From an uncultured Pirellula sp. (lineage in GTDB: Bacteria > Planctomycetota > Planctomycetia > Pirellulales > Pirellulaceae), in NCBI GenBank assembly GCA_903930765.1, contig CAIYZV010000310.1:1-34067 (forward strand): DNA of 34,067 nt, written 5' to 3'. The notes below the pieces were generated by a model, which was given only the letters and a program-made list of their open reading frames with translations, had not been told where the DNA came from and did not search any database. The translations under genes and the position numbers were made by a program. Positions 25,023-33,300 of this stretch are shown here, piece after piece (the stretch's first letter is position 1; each line of letters begins with the position of its first letter).

Positions 25023-28022
25023 CTATGGACGCATGAGAAGTTCGTCGAGATTCAATACCGCACTGGTGACGCTCGCCCACGCCGCGAGTTCGGCGCTCGT
25101 CAGTGATTTGTCGATGGCTAGCGGATACTCGGATAGAAACTCCACAGCCGCCTCGGGATGGTTTTGGTAGTGGATCCGAGCTCGTTGCAATAAGTCTTGC
25201 AATTGGATGAGTTCTCTCTGGTCGATAGGGCGAGCGAGTGCTTCTTGGAAACCGCTTTTCAGTCGCGTCCCTTCGTCACTACCGAGTTGGTACCAACGGA
25301 TTGCCATCGCAATCGAAGCTTCGACGTAGACGGGATCGTTCAACGTTACTAAGGCTTGAAGCGGTGTGTTTGTGGAGATGCGTCGAATCTGGCAAACCTC
25401 TCGCGTGGTCGCGTCAAACGTTTCCATCGACGGGTACGGTGTCGTCCTCTTCCAATACGTGTAGATGCCACGGCGAAATCGATCCTCGCTGGGACTAGTC
25501 ATCCATTTTGCACTCGAGTAGGTAGAACGCCACAATCCGTCGGGTTGTGGGGGCATCACGGGTGGTCCTCCGCGTTTTTGCGAAAGGAGCCCAGAAATAG
25601 CTAGAGCCTGGTCTCGGATAACTTCGGCGGAGAGCCGGAATCGCGGCGAACGACTGAGCCAGTCGTTGCGGGGATCGATGGCGCGTCGTGCGTCATCGAG
25701 TTTGTACGACTGTTGGTAGGTGTTTGAGAGTACGATGGTTCGCAACAATTTTTTCAAGGACCATCGATGTGTATCGCGGTATTCCATGGCTAGCCAATCG
25801 AGCAGTTCCGGATGGGTTGGCAGGGAGCCTTGGGCACCGAAATCTTCTTCGGTCTCGACCAGACCTCGCCCGAATAGTTGGCTCCAGATTCGGTTTGCCA
25901 TGACGCGGGGAGTGAGTGGGTTGGCGGGGTCCACAAGCCATTGGGCCGCAGCCAAACGGTCCGGCGCTAGTTGGTCCAGCGTTGGGTTGAAGAGCTTGGG
26001 AAGTTCGGGTGAAACCTCAACGCCCGGATCAAGAAAACTTCCTCGTTGGTGGATCTTCGTAACACGCCGGCTTGAACTCGGCAGTTCCTTGAGAACAGGA
26101 AGTTTCGGAATGGATTCTCGGAGAGTCCCCATTTGCTTGTCGATTTCCTGGGATCGTGCGGCGATCTCCTTTACCGAAGGATGGTCGTCTGCAAGGAGAG
26201 GTGATTTATCCTCTGAGCTGAGATGCATGCGAACGCGGTGAAGTAGCAAGCGGTTTCCGAATTGCTGAGCGATGGTAACGCGTAGCACCGAGTCGTTTTC
26301 AACGGTCAAGGGTTCCTTGAAATGGAAGATTCCCCAATGCTCTTGGGATTGGCGGGGCGATATGGCCCAACCCGATTTTGGGTCCTCATCGAAAGTTCCC
26401 TGGATCGACCAGCCACTCTGTTCAAAGCTCGCTTTCGCGCTTGCAATGGCGATCGGCTTCGGCTCCTTTATGTCACCAGGTGTTATGACATTGAATTTTA
26501 GATCAGTGATAACAAAGTTCGGATCGGCGGCATTGATCCCTAGACGAGCGTTTGCATCGGACGGGTTTGCTCTGGCCTGGAGCGCATCGAGGCGCAGATG
26601 GCGGTACGTTCCGGCTGGCAATTGCAGATCGATCACGTAGGTATCGCGTTCAGGGCGTTCCGCCGCGGCTCGCACACTATGATCTTCCTCGATGATCATC
26701 GGCGCATTGCTTTCCGCCCTTGCGACGGTTGGTTTGGCCAGAGTCCAGGATTTCTCGATCTCCGCCGCGACCTGCTTTCGAGCCGCATCTAGCGATTCCG
26801 AAGTTCGTTTTTTCGCGTTGATAAGCTTTGCGAGTTCGGACTGCTGAGTAAACGAAGGAATCGCGAATTTCGGTTCGTCATCGTATCGGTCTGCGTCTTC
26901 GGTTTGATTGAAGATCGCGTAGAAGCGGTAGTAGTCTTCCATCGAAATTGGATCGTATTTGTGGGAATGGCATTTCGCACACCCCATCGTGAATCCCATC
27001 CAGACTTGGATCGTGGTGTCGACGCGATCTTTCACGGCTGCGACGCGGTACTCCTCATCGTCGGTTCCACCCTCGTCGTTGGCCAGCGTGGTTCGGTGAA
27101 ACGCGGTTGCGATTTTTTGGCTTTGCGTTGCGTTCTCCAGAAGATCGCCGGCGATTTGTTCGATGGTGAATTGGTCGAACGGCATGTCGCCGTTGAACGC
27201 TTGAATGACCCAGTCGCGGTAGGGCCACATTTCGCGCGGTAGATCCTTTTCGTAGCCTTTGGTATCGGCGTAGCGAGCTAGATCGAGCCACAGTCGTGCC
27301 CAATGCTCGCCGAAGGCGGGACGCGACAGAAGCTCATCGACCAAATCGCGGATGGCAGATTCTCGATCGACGCGAGCTGACTCCACGAAGGCCTTCAAGC
27401 GTCCTGGGGATGGGGGTAAACCAACCAAATCCAGGTGCAAACGGCGTGCGAGGGTGTAGTCATCCGCGGGTGAAGAGGGTTGCAATTGGTTTTGCTCCAG
27501 GCCTTTGAGGACCCAAGCGTCGATTGGGGTATTCGCCCAGGGATTGCTCGACGTACTCGGCATCGGTGTTGGATTTAGGGGAGCTAGCGACCAATGCGTT
27601 CCCCAGGGTGCACCCGATTCGATCCAGCGTTTGAGGAGTTCCTTTTGCGGTTCGGTGAGCACTTTGCGAGCCGATGGTGGGGGCATCACTTCATCGGGAT
27701 CGGTGGAGTGGATTCGACTCCAGAGTTCGCTCTTCTCAAGGCTCGCGGGGGCAATCGCTGCGAGTCCATGGGTACGACCGTGGTCGGATTTCGCGGATGC
27801 TTCGTCGTCGAGCCGAAGGTTGGCTTCGCGGTGTGCCGCATCTGGACCGTGGCAATGGAAGCAATGCTCCGCGAGGATCGGACGGATTTGGAGTCCGAAA
27901 TCGATGGCTTTATCGGCGTTGGTATCGGTGGCGAATGCAGTAACGCATGGCGATAAAAACGCAACCACAACAACCAAGGGCGCTATCGCAAACATGGGGT
28001 TTCTTCGGGCGGGGTATCTCAT
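25023..28022 (-). CDS. PSD1-type protein: PSCyt1 cytochrome, DUF1549 and DUF1553 domains
   Basis: A 999-residue exported protein. ATG 28022 gives a basic head plus FAIAPLVVVVAFLSPCVTAFA as signal peptide; ATG 27995 is an alternative. The planctomycete cytochrome domain comes first, with heme motif CFHCHGPD (C54, C57, H58) and EVMPPPSARK. DUF1549 follows (PIDAWVLKGLEQN... WARLWLDLARYADTKGYE), with a second CxxCH in CAKCHSHKYDPI. A beta-rich insert of about 200 residues containing LPAGTYRHLRLDAL looks carbohydrate-binding-like. DUF1553 ends the protein (NPLTPRVMANRIWSQLFGRGLVET... RRISTNTPLQALVTLNDPVYVEA). It is probably a periplasmic redox or cytochrome partner of the DUF1501 proteins downstream. 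The enzymatic role is not established. It lies 72 nt after the GntR regulator. Confidence 0.93.
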   Translation of the reverse strand: MRYPARRNPMFAIAPLVVVVAFLSPCVTAFATDTNADKAIDFGLQIRPILAEHCFHCHGPDAAHREANLRLDDEASAKSDHGRTHGLAAIAPASLEKSELWSRIHSTDPDEVMPPPSARKVLTEPQKELLKRWIESGAPWGTHWSLAPLNPTPMPSTSSNPWANTPIDAWVLKGLEQNQLQPSSPADDYTLARRLHLDLVGLPPSPGRLKAFVESARVDRESAIRDLVDELLSRPAFGEHWARLWLDLARYADTKGYEKDLPREMWPYRDWVIQAFNGDMPFDQFTIEQIAGDLLENATQSQKIATAFHRTTLANDEGGTDDEEYRVAAVKDRVDTTIQVWMGFTMGCAKCHSHKYDPISMEDYYRFYAIFNQTEDADRYDDEPKFAIPSFTQQSELAKLINAKKRTSESLDAARKQVAAEIEKSWTLAKPTVARAESNAPMIIEEDHSVRAAAERPERDTYVIDLQLPAGTYRHLRLDALQARANPSDANARLGINAADPNFVITDLKFNVITPGDIKEPKPIAIASAKASFEQSGWSIQGTFDEDPKSGWAISPRQSQEHWGIFHFKEPLTVENDSVLRVTIAQQFGNRLLLHRVRMHLSSEDKSPLLADDHPSVKEIAARSQEIDKQMGTLRESIPKLPVLKELPSSSRRVTKIHQRGSFLDPGVEVSPELPKLFNPTLDQLAPDRLAAAQWLVDPANPLTPRVMANRIWSQLFGRGLVETEEDFGAQGSLPTHPELLDWLAMEYRDTHRWSLKKLLRTIVLSNTYQQSYKLDDARRAIDPRNDWLSRSPRFRLSAEVIRDQALAISGLLSQKRGGPPVMPPQPDGLWRSTYSSAKWMTSPSEDRFRRGIYTYWKRTTPYPSMETFDATTREVCQIRRISTNTPLQALVTLNDPVYVEASIAMAIRWYQLGSDEGTRLKSGFQEALARPIDQRELIQLQDLLQRARIHYQNHPEAAVEFLSEYPLAIDKSLTSAELAAWASVTSAVLNLDELLMRP

Positions 28023-28094
28023 AGGATGACAGAAGGTCGTGTTAACGCAATCCGATGGAAGTATGGCACGGTAATCGGGGTTCATTTCGGTTTC

Positions 28095-28790
28095 CTAGTC
28101 TTCCACGGCTCGCACGATGTATCGCGTGCCGCTGCGAAGGTGATCGTACAAAGCCCGCTTTGCGAGTTTCGCATCATTCAGGATCAATGCGTCGACGATG
28201 GCCAAGTGTTCTTTGGCTTCTTGGATGACGAAGACCAAGTCGGGACTTTTGGTCTCTAGAAGACGATTCCAAGCGGCATCGCGGATGGCCCGTACCAAGA
28301 TCATGATGCGTTCGAGTTCGTCGGTCAGGAATCGATTGCGAGTGTGCTGGCGAACCAAATCATGCAATTGGGTATCCGTACGTTTGACATCCTCGATCGC
28401 TTGCCTTCCGATGGCTCCTCGGAGCTTGGACTGCTTCATTAACTCGTTGTGCAGCGACTCAAGGGACTTCAAGGGTATCCGACCGCACGCGGTGGTGATC
28501 GCTAAGCATTCCAAAGCGCAGCGGACTTGGCAGATGTCGCGCACCTCGCGAGGAGCGAACCGCCGGACCACCGCGCCGCAATTCGGTTTCACCGAAAGGA
28601 CTCCCATTCCCGAGAGCGTCCCGAGGGCTTCGCGAATCGGGGTTTGACTAACACTGAACTCTTTGGCCAGGGAGCTTGAGACGAGCCGATCGCCTGGCGA
28701 GTACTTACCGCTGAAGATCCCTTCGAGGATCCCTTCGACGATGCGAGGCCGATTCGGCTCGCGGATCGTTGACGTGGTTTCTTTTGGCAT
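28095..28790 (-). CDS. GntR-family regulator, FadR/FCD subfamily
   Basis: A 231-residue transcription factor. ATG 28790 (MPKETTSTIREPNRPRIVEG) fits the family start; 26 extra in-frame codons upstream include the operator and are rejected. The winged helix-turn-helix spans about residues 12-77, with SSLAKEFSVSQTPIREALGTL and the wing PNCGAVV. The FCD ligand domain has R90 and the likely metal ligands D139, H143, H195 and H217 (TDTQLH, EHLAIV, YDHLRSG). FCD regulators usually sense organic or sugar acids. It is the first gene of the minus-strand unit with PSD1 and the two DUF1501 genes, so it most likely controls them and itself. The effector is unknown. Confidence 0.92.
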   Translation of the reverse strand: MPKETTSTIREPNRPRIVEGILEGIFSGKYSPGDRLVSSSLAKEFSVSQTPIREALGTLSGMGVLSVKPNCGAVVRRFAPREVRDICQVRCALECLAITTACGRIPLKSLESLHNELMKQSKLRGAIGRQAIEDVKRTDTQLHDLVRQHTRNRFLTDELERIMILVRAIRDAAWNRLLETKSPDLVFVIQEAKEHLAIVDALILNDAKLAKRALYDHLRSGTRYIVRAVED

Positions 28791-28853
28791 AGAAATACGC
28801 GAACCTTGTAGCGCTGACAGCCGACTTCGATACCCCCAAATTAAACCAAGCAT

Positions 28854-28865
28854 ATTGTATACAAT
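28854..28865. promoter_or_regulatory. Perfect 12-bp GntR/FadR-type operator
   Basis: ATTGTATACAAT is a perfect palindrome centred 69-70 nt upstream of the regulator's ATG. It fits the known FadR-subfamily operator pattern with GT...AC half-sites (TNGTNNNACNA-like). On the minus strand its right half reads TACAAT, a good -10 hexamer. TATAGA, 17 nt further upstream, is a weak -35. Binding would block its own promoter, which predicts autorepression. Confidence 0.7.
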
Positions 28866-29169
28866 CAAGCAGGATGTCTATAGTGGGTTCATGTTTCAGT
28901 AGATTTTCGATACGAGTTAGCGATGAACCGGGCAGGATGATCCCGCTGCAAAGCAGCAAGGTTGCTGAATGGCGTTGGGTTTTCCGATCGAAATGTAGGG
29001 CCTCCATCGGCCTTGTGCGGGTGGAGCCGCGACTGACAGCTACAGATATCCTCCGCACTCCCCCCTTTTTTATTGGTGGTTGTGGCAAGTCCACAACGCA
29101 TGCTCCCCAGGCCTCTTCATCGAAGTGCCATCATTGGAAAACGTTAAGAATGTGGGGGAGGATACCACC
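28866..29169. other. Intergenic region upstream of gntR and downstream of ispD, with a hairpin
   Basis: No convincing gene lies here. The notable element is a perfect 7-bp stem, GTTGTGG (29079-29085) and CCACAAC (29091-29097), with a 5-nt loop, about 73 nt past the ispD stop. For the ispD transcript it is followed by A residues rather than U, so it is not a standard intrinsic terminator, though it may mark the mRNA end. A smaller GCTGC-AAA-GCAGC hairpin sits at 28945-28957. Confidence 0.45.
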
Positions 29170-29880
29170 TTAGAAGAACGGGTTGTCTCGGGAACGTTGA
29201 GGTATTTTGAGGAGCGATTCCGCGGTCCGCAAATCGTCTCTGGTGGTGATTTTAAGATTGGTCTCGGGGCCTTCGACGATAGATACGGAGATGCCGAGGG
29301 CTTCGATGAGTTGCGAATCGTCGGTCGGTGTGCCTTGGATTTTTGAGTAGGCTTTCTGCAGATGTTCGGTGCGAAACACTTGCGGTGTTTGGGCTTGCCA
29401 AAGTCCTTCTCGGGAAACGGTGTCGGCGATGGTTTGCGATTTGGGATCGATTCGCTTCACGGTGGCGCGGATTGGGGATGCGAGGATAGCTGCGCCCGTT
29501 CGATCCGCCATTTCGATGACTTGATTGAGCGATTGCTTGCTCAAGCACGGCCTTGCCGCGTCGTGGATTCCCACCAAGCGAATCCCCGGTTTCACCTTCT
29601 CGAGCGCGTTGCGCACACTTTGATACCGTTCGTCTCCACCGATGACTACCTCAACGCCGAGCATCGTCAGGTTGCCCGCGAATTTCTCTTGAACCATCGC
29701 TTTGTCTTCGGGCGCGATGGTCATGATGATCTGAGCCACACGTGGATGGTCGGCAAAGAGCTGCGCGCTATATTGCCAGACCGGTTTGCCTTGGATGGTG
29801 GTGTAGACTTTTTTCTGAAAGGGGTCGTTGAATCGGGTGCTTTTGCCGGCAGCGGCCAGGATGATAGCAACGTCTTTCAT
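29170..29880 (-). CDS. ispD: 2-C-methyl-D-erythritol 4-phosphate cytidylyltransferase
   Basis: A 236-residue enzyme that joins CTP and 2-C-methyl-D-erythritol 4-phosphate to give CDP-ME, the third step of the non-mevalonate isoprenoid pathway. ATG 29880 gives MKDVAIILAAAGKSTRF with the glycine-rich CTP loop; the in-frame extension upstream is unlike the family. Catalytic residues match E. coli IspD: Lys24 region (FQKKVYTTIQGKPVW), D107 and R110 in GIHDAARP, T140 in RATVKR, R157 in VSREGLWQAQTPQ and K210 in ETNLKITTRDDL. Length is normal. It lies 34 nt downstream of the TerC-family gene on the same strand, so co-transcription is likely although no functional link is obvious. Confidence 0.95.
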   Translation of the reverse strand: MKDVAIILAAAGKSTRFNDPFQKKVYTTIQGKPVWQYSAQLFADHPRVAQIIMTIAPEDKAMVQEKFAGNLTMLGVEVVIGGDERYQSVRNALEKVKPGIRLVGIHDAARPCLSKQSLNQVIEMADRTGAAILASPIRATVKRIDPKSQTIADTVSREGLWQAQTPQVFRTEHLQKAYSKIQGTPTDDSQLIEALGISVSIVEGPETNLKITTRDDLRTAESLLKIPQRSRDNPFF

Positions 29881-29914
29881 GGATTTCGTGGGTATTGAGA
29901 GGATGCGGCGGTGC

Positions 29915-31021
29915 CTAGGTGCTGGAACTCTTGGACTCGTTCTTCCGGGGCATGAATCCATAGAGGAAGCAGGACATCATGATGATCCAAAATCCTGAGC
30001 ATTCAGGGCGCCGGAAATCATGGAAGTTTAGTAGGTGCGGAATGTGCTTGATCCCTTCGACATGTATATCTTCGCTGCGACCGAAAGGCCATGAGGTATC
30101 CAGCCATCGTTCGTACGCGTGGACGCCGGATAAGCGGAATTGCTCGACGCCACTCCAGAATTCTTTCCAACTGCCGAGCCAATCCGCAGCCCCGAAGCTC
30201 CAGTCGCTATTGAACGCCCAGTCGGCAAGCAGCTTTAAGCCGATGATCACGACCAGCAGGTACGCTGAAGTCTCAAAGCGGGGATACTTCTCGAGAAGCT
30301 TGACGAAGAGGGCAGCTGCGAATCGCATCAGCACCACTCCTAGGATCCCACCGGTTACCACAACCCACAGTTTATCTTGCCTGGAGCCGGCGAGAGCCAT
30401 CGCTGCGAGGATCGAATCGACAGCGAATGCAATATCGGTCAACTCGATGACCAGTACCGTTCGCCAGAAGAGGGCTTGGTTGCGTGCTGGTACATCGCAA
30501 ACCGCCGATTCGCTCGGCATCAGAGGTGTCGCGTTGGATTGATCGGGTTCCTCAGTCACCAATGCAGCAGCGATCGGAACCCGTTGTTCGATCTCGATAT
30601 TTTCCCGATCGATATCGAGCTTCTCACCCGTGGTCGCATCGACGAGCGCGGGTTGACCTTCTTCGTCGAGCACGACTTTTTCGTCATTGCCGTCCGCTTC
30701 ATCGAGAAACAGGTGCTTCACGGCGATGTAAACCAGATACGCTCCGCCTATGAATTTGACGAAGGTCCATTGGAGCAAGTATGCCGAGGTCAAAATCGCG
30801 ATCACGCGAAATACGAAGGCACCGATCAGCCCGTACGACAGCGCACGCGAACGCATGTGCTTGGGCAATCGCTTCGCCAACATCCCCAACACGAGCGCGT
30901 TGTCGATCGAAAGCAATCCTTCCAGAAGTATCAACAGTCCGACCACGATTAAGTCGGCGGATTCGACACTTTGCCCAAACAAGTTCAGGGCGAGGGGGAA
31001 GGATAGGAAGGGGATCTGCAT
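29915..31021 (-). CDS. TerC-family integral membrane protein
   Basis: A 368-residue polytopic protein of the TerC/Alx family, whose members have been linked to metal (notably manganese) efflux or homeostasis and tellurite resistance. ATG 31021 starts just before TM1; the 28-codon upstream extension was rejected. Both acidic membrane signatures are present: ILLEGLLSIDNALVLGMLAKRLP (E34, D40, N41) and VIELTDIAFAVDSILAAMAL (E193, D196, D202). A hydrophilic, acidic insert of about 75 residues (about 107-180) separates the two halves. A C-terminal extension ends with an additional hydrophobic segment, GFWIIMMSCFLYGFM. It is the first gene of a two-gene unit with ispD. The substrate cannot be determined here. 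Confidence 0.9.
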   Translation of the reverse strand: MQIPFLSFPLALNLFGQSVESADLIVVGLLILLEGLLSIDNALVLGMLAKRLPKHMRSRALSYGLIGAFVFRVIAILTSAYLLQWTFVKFIGGAYLVYIAVKHLFLDEADGNDEKVVLDEEGQPALVDATTGEKLDIDRENIEIEQRVPIAAALVTEEPDQSNATPLMPSESAVCDVPARNQALFWRTVLVIELTDIAFAVDSILAAMALAGSRQDKLWVVVTGGILGVVLMRFAAALFVKLLEKYPRFETSAYLLVVIIGLKLLADWAFNSDWSFGAADWLGSWKEFWSGVEQFRLSGVHAYERWLDTSWPFGRSEDIHVEGIKHIPHLLNFHDFRRPECSGFWIIMMSCFLYGFMPRKNESKSSST

Positions 31022-31525
31022 CAAGGTTTCTTTGGATAGGTGTCTGGTCCACGGAAAGGGATCGCGGAAATGTATCGCGTTAATGGATGGCGGTTTAGCC
31101 GGCATTGGCTTATCGGAGTTAATCAGGGCCGGTTTAACGACTGGTTCCAGAACCTAGGATTCCGGGAACCCACCCCACTCGAAAGGATATCCGAGCGGTG
31201 CCTTCCTGTAACCGGGGGCATCCCATTCGCGACAAAAAGCCCAGGTTGGACCACCCGGTCAGCCAGCCCGGTCGGACAACCGGCACATTTCCTACAGACG
31301 AGTGCCTAGCCCATGTTGCAGATTGAAAAGGGCCTATTTAGAGGGAAGACAAGGCGGTGATTGCTGGCGAATAGCTACATTTTTATTGGGCGATGAGGTC
31401 CGAAGCTTCTGTTTTGGCGTGAATGCGGGTCGTCGGAAACGGCTGGCATCTTCATTGGTCATTGTTACACTACTCATTCGTTTTCTCCGTCAATTTTACA
31501 CATAGCTCTCACTTGGTTATCGCTC
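31022..31525. other. Divergent 504-nt intergenic region with CCCGGTC repeats
   Basis: It separates the TerC-family gene (minus) from the S1 gene (plus); no open frame here has family character. CCCGGTC occurs at 31254-31260 and 31267-31273 (13-nt period). The second copy runs into a small hairpin, CCGGT (31268-31272) pairing with ACCGG (31279-31283). These lie about 250 nt before the S1 start and could be leader or regulatory elements. No reliable promoter hexamers or ribosome-binding site were found. Confidence 0.4.
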
Positions 31526-33214
31526 ATGGTTGATCCTCTCGATTCCGGAAACACTCAAGGACTTCCGCCGACTGTTCCCGACACAGGCGATGCCCCAGCG
31601 GAGAATCCTTCCTCAGACTCCGCTGTGGATGCTGCGTCTGCAGGCTCCGTTGTGCAATCGGGTGCCGCCAGCACGGAACCGCGAACGGCTGGGGGACCGA
31701 TCAATCTGGAGAGTCTGCGTCGAATGCGAATGGCTCAGGAACAATCACAACCTCCCCGGGGGAATCAACGGGACAAGAAACGAGGAGGTGGCTCACCAAA
31801 AGGTCCCAGTCCAACCGGCCCTCGCCCAACCGGCCCTCAGGGCGCACGAGGAGATGCACCCGTCGCAGGAGCGACCGTCGACGCTGGTGACGTTACCGAA
31901 ACACCAGAGACGATCGACGCCGAAGCACTGGCACCGCGATACCGATCGAACAAAGACTCCGCCCCCGTGGCTCCCAAGGTTCCCGTTCCTAACCTGAGAA
32001 ATCGCGACTCCAGCGAGGACTCCGAACTCGAAGCAGCACTTGCTGGCGCCGATTTGAACAGCTTGATGATCGGCGAGAAAGCCGGTCGGGTTGGCGTCGG
32101 CCTAGAAACTGGTGGCCGCTACCAAGCTCGTGTGATCAAGATTCACAACCAGAACGTCTTCGTCAGCCTCGGTGGTCCCAACGAAGGAGTGGTCCCATTG
32201 CTGCAGTTCACCGATATGCCAACCGAAGGGCAATCCGTCGACATCGTGATTCGCTCCTTCAACGCCGATGAAGGGCTCTACGAATTGGCGATCCCCGGTG
32301 AAGCCATCTCGGCATCCGACTGGGGCGATCTCGAGGAAGGAGCCGTCGTAGAAGCCAAGATCGATAGCGCGAACACCGGCGGGGTCGAATGCAAGGTCGG
32401 CAATATTCGCGGCTTCATTCCCATCAGCCAATTGTCAGAGTTCCGCATTGAGTCGGCTGCCGACTACATCGGCCAAAAACTCTTGTGCATCATCACCGAG
32501 TCGAATCCACGCCGAGGGAATCTGGTCTTGTCCCATCGCGCCGTCCTGGAGCGAGAGAAGCAGCAGAAGAGAGCCGAGCGGTTGGCAAGCCTAGAAATCG
32601 GCGAGCTTTGCGAAGGTGTGGTTCGCAAAGTTATGGATTTTGGAGCCTTCGTCGACATCGGTGGACTCGATGGGTTGATCCACGTTAGTCAATTGTCTTG
32701 GGAAAAGATTAAGCACCCGAGCGAGGTGATCAAGGAGGGGGACAAGGTGCAGGTTCGAATTGAGAAATTCGATCCGAAGACCGGAAAGATCTCTCTTTCC
32801 TATCGGTCGCTTCAAGACGATCCATGGAACGATGCCGAAGCCCGCTTTCCAGCAGGCTCCACGGTCCGCGGCACCGTTTCGAGACTCGCGAATTTCGGTG
32901 CTTTTGTCAAACTCGCGACGGGCATCGAAGGCCTGATCCACATCTCGGAACTCGCGCACCGCCGGGTCAACAACGTTTCCCAAGTGATCCAGGAAGGCCA
33001 AGAAGTCGAAGTCAAAATCCTGACGGTCGATCGCAATGCTCAAAGGATCGGGTTGTCGCTGAAAGCGACGCAAGCCAAACCGGAAGGTTCGAAACCCACC
33101 GCCGCGCCCGAACCCGAGGAAGTCAAGCGAGAGGTCGCCGTAAAGAAATATCAGGGGCAACTTCGAGGTGGTACAGGATCGAGCGGTGGCGAATTGTTTG
33201 GGTTGAATCTGTAG
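31526..33214 (+). CDS. Ribosomal protein S1-like RNA-binding protein (four S1 domains)
   Basis: A 562-residue cytoplasmic protein. Residues 1-190 are low-complexity and probably disordered, rich in Pro, Gly, Ala and acidic residues (including PTGPRPTGPQGARG), with a basic patch at NQRDKKRGGG. Four S1 OB-fold domains follow: about 196-258, 270-336, 358-427 and 444-513. The last two are the most canonical (VMDFGAFVDIGGLDGLIHVSQLSW and LANFGAFVKLATGIEGLIHISEL). E. coli S1 has six domains, so this is a shorter form like those of several other phyla. Its likely role is mRNA binding in translation initiation, plausible in a genome with few Shine-Dalgarno sites, or another RNA-binding function. ATG 31526 is preferred, with no clear ribosome-binding site. 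Whether it is the main S1 (rpsA) is not certain, so no symbol is given. Confidence 0.88.
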   Translation: MVDPLDSGNTQGLPPTVPDTGDAPAENPSSDSAVDAASAGSVVQSGAASTEPRTAGGPINLESLRRMRMAQEQSQPPRGNQRDKKRGGGSPKGPSPTGPRPTGPQGARGDAPVAGATVDAGDVTETPETIDAEALAPRYRSNKDSAPVAPKVPVPNLRNRDSSEDSELEAALAGADLNSLMIGEKAGRVGVGLETGGRYQARVIKIHNQNVFVSLGGPNEGVVPLLQFTDMPTEGQSVDIVIRSFNADEGLYELAIPGEAISASDWGDLEEGAVVEAKIDSANTGGVECKVGNIRGFIPISQLSEFRIESAADYIGQKLLCIITESNPRRGNLVLSHRAVLEREKQQKRAERLASLEIGELCEGVVRKVMDFGAFVDIGGLDGLIHVSQLSWEKIKHPSEVIKEGDKVQVRIEKFDPKTGKISLSYRSLQDDPWNDAEARFPAGSTVRGTVSRLANFGAFVKLATGIEGLIHISELAHRRVNNVSQVIQEGQEVEVKILTVDRNAQRIGLSLKATQAKPEGSKPTAAPEPEEVKREVAVKKYQGQLRGGTGSSGGELFGLNL

Positions 33215-33249
33215 TTTCAACCGATCGCCTCCAAACATCACTCCGCTGG

Positions 33250-33292
33250 AATCCCATACCCGCGACGAAGCGATGGGTTGGGTAGGGGGATT
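33250..33292. terminator. Possible bidirectional terminator hairpin
   Basis: AATCCCATACCC (33250-33261) pairs imperfectly with GGGTAGGGGGATT (33280-33292) around an 18-nt loop. It lies in the 86-nt gap where the S1 gene and the sigma-factor gene converge. No T-run follows. Confidence 0.35.
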
Positions 33293-33300
33293 GGTCTGGC

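Noticed and set aside
27505-28029. 174-codon plus-strand frame opposite the PSD1 N-terminus
   Set aside because: It opposes the signal peptide and heme motif of a clearly real gene; no domain or export signal was seen.
29079-29097. Intrinsic terminator for ispD
   Set aside because: The stem is perfect, but the ispD-strand sequence after it is A-rich rather than U-rich, so it is listed only as a hairpin within an intergenic feature.
31040-31309. 89-codon plus-strand frame in the S1 leader region
   Set aside because: Its composition is not protein-like, it has no ribosome-binding site or family match, and it spans the repeat/hairpin region.
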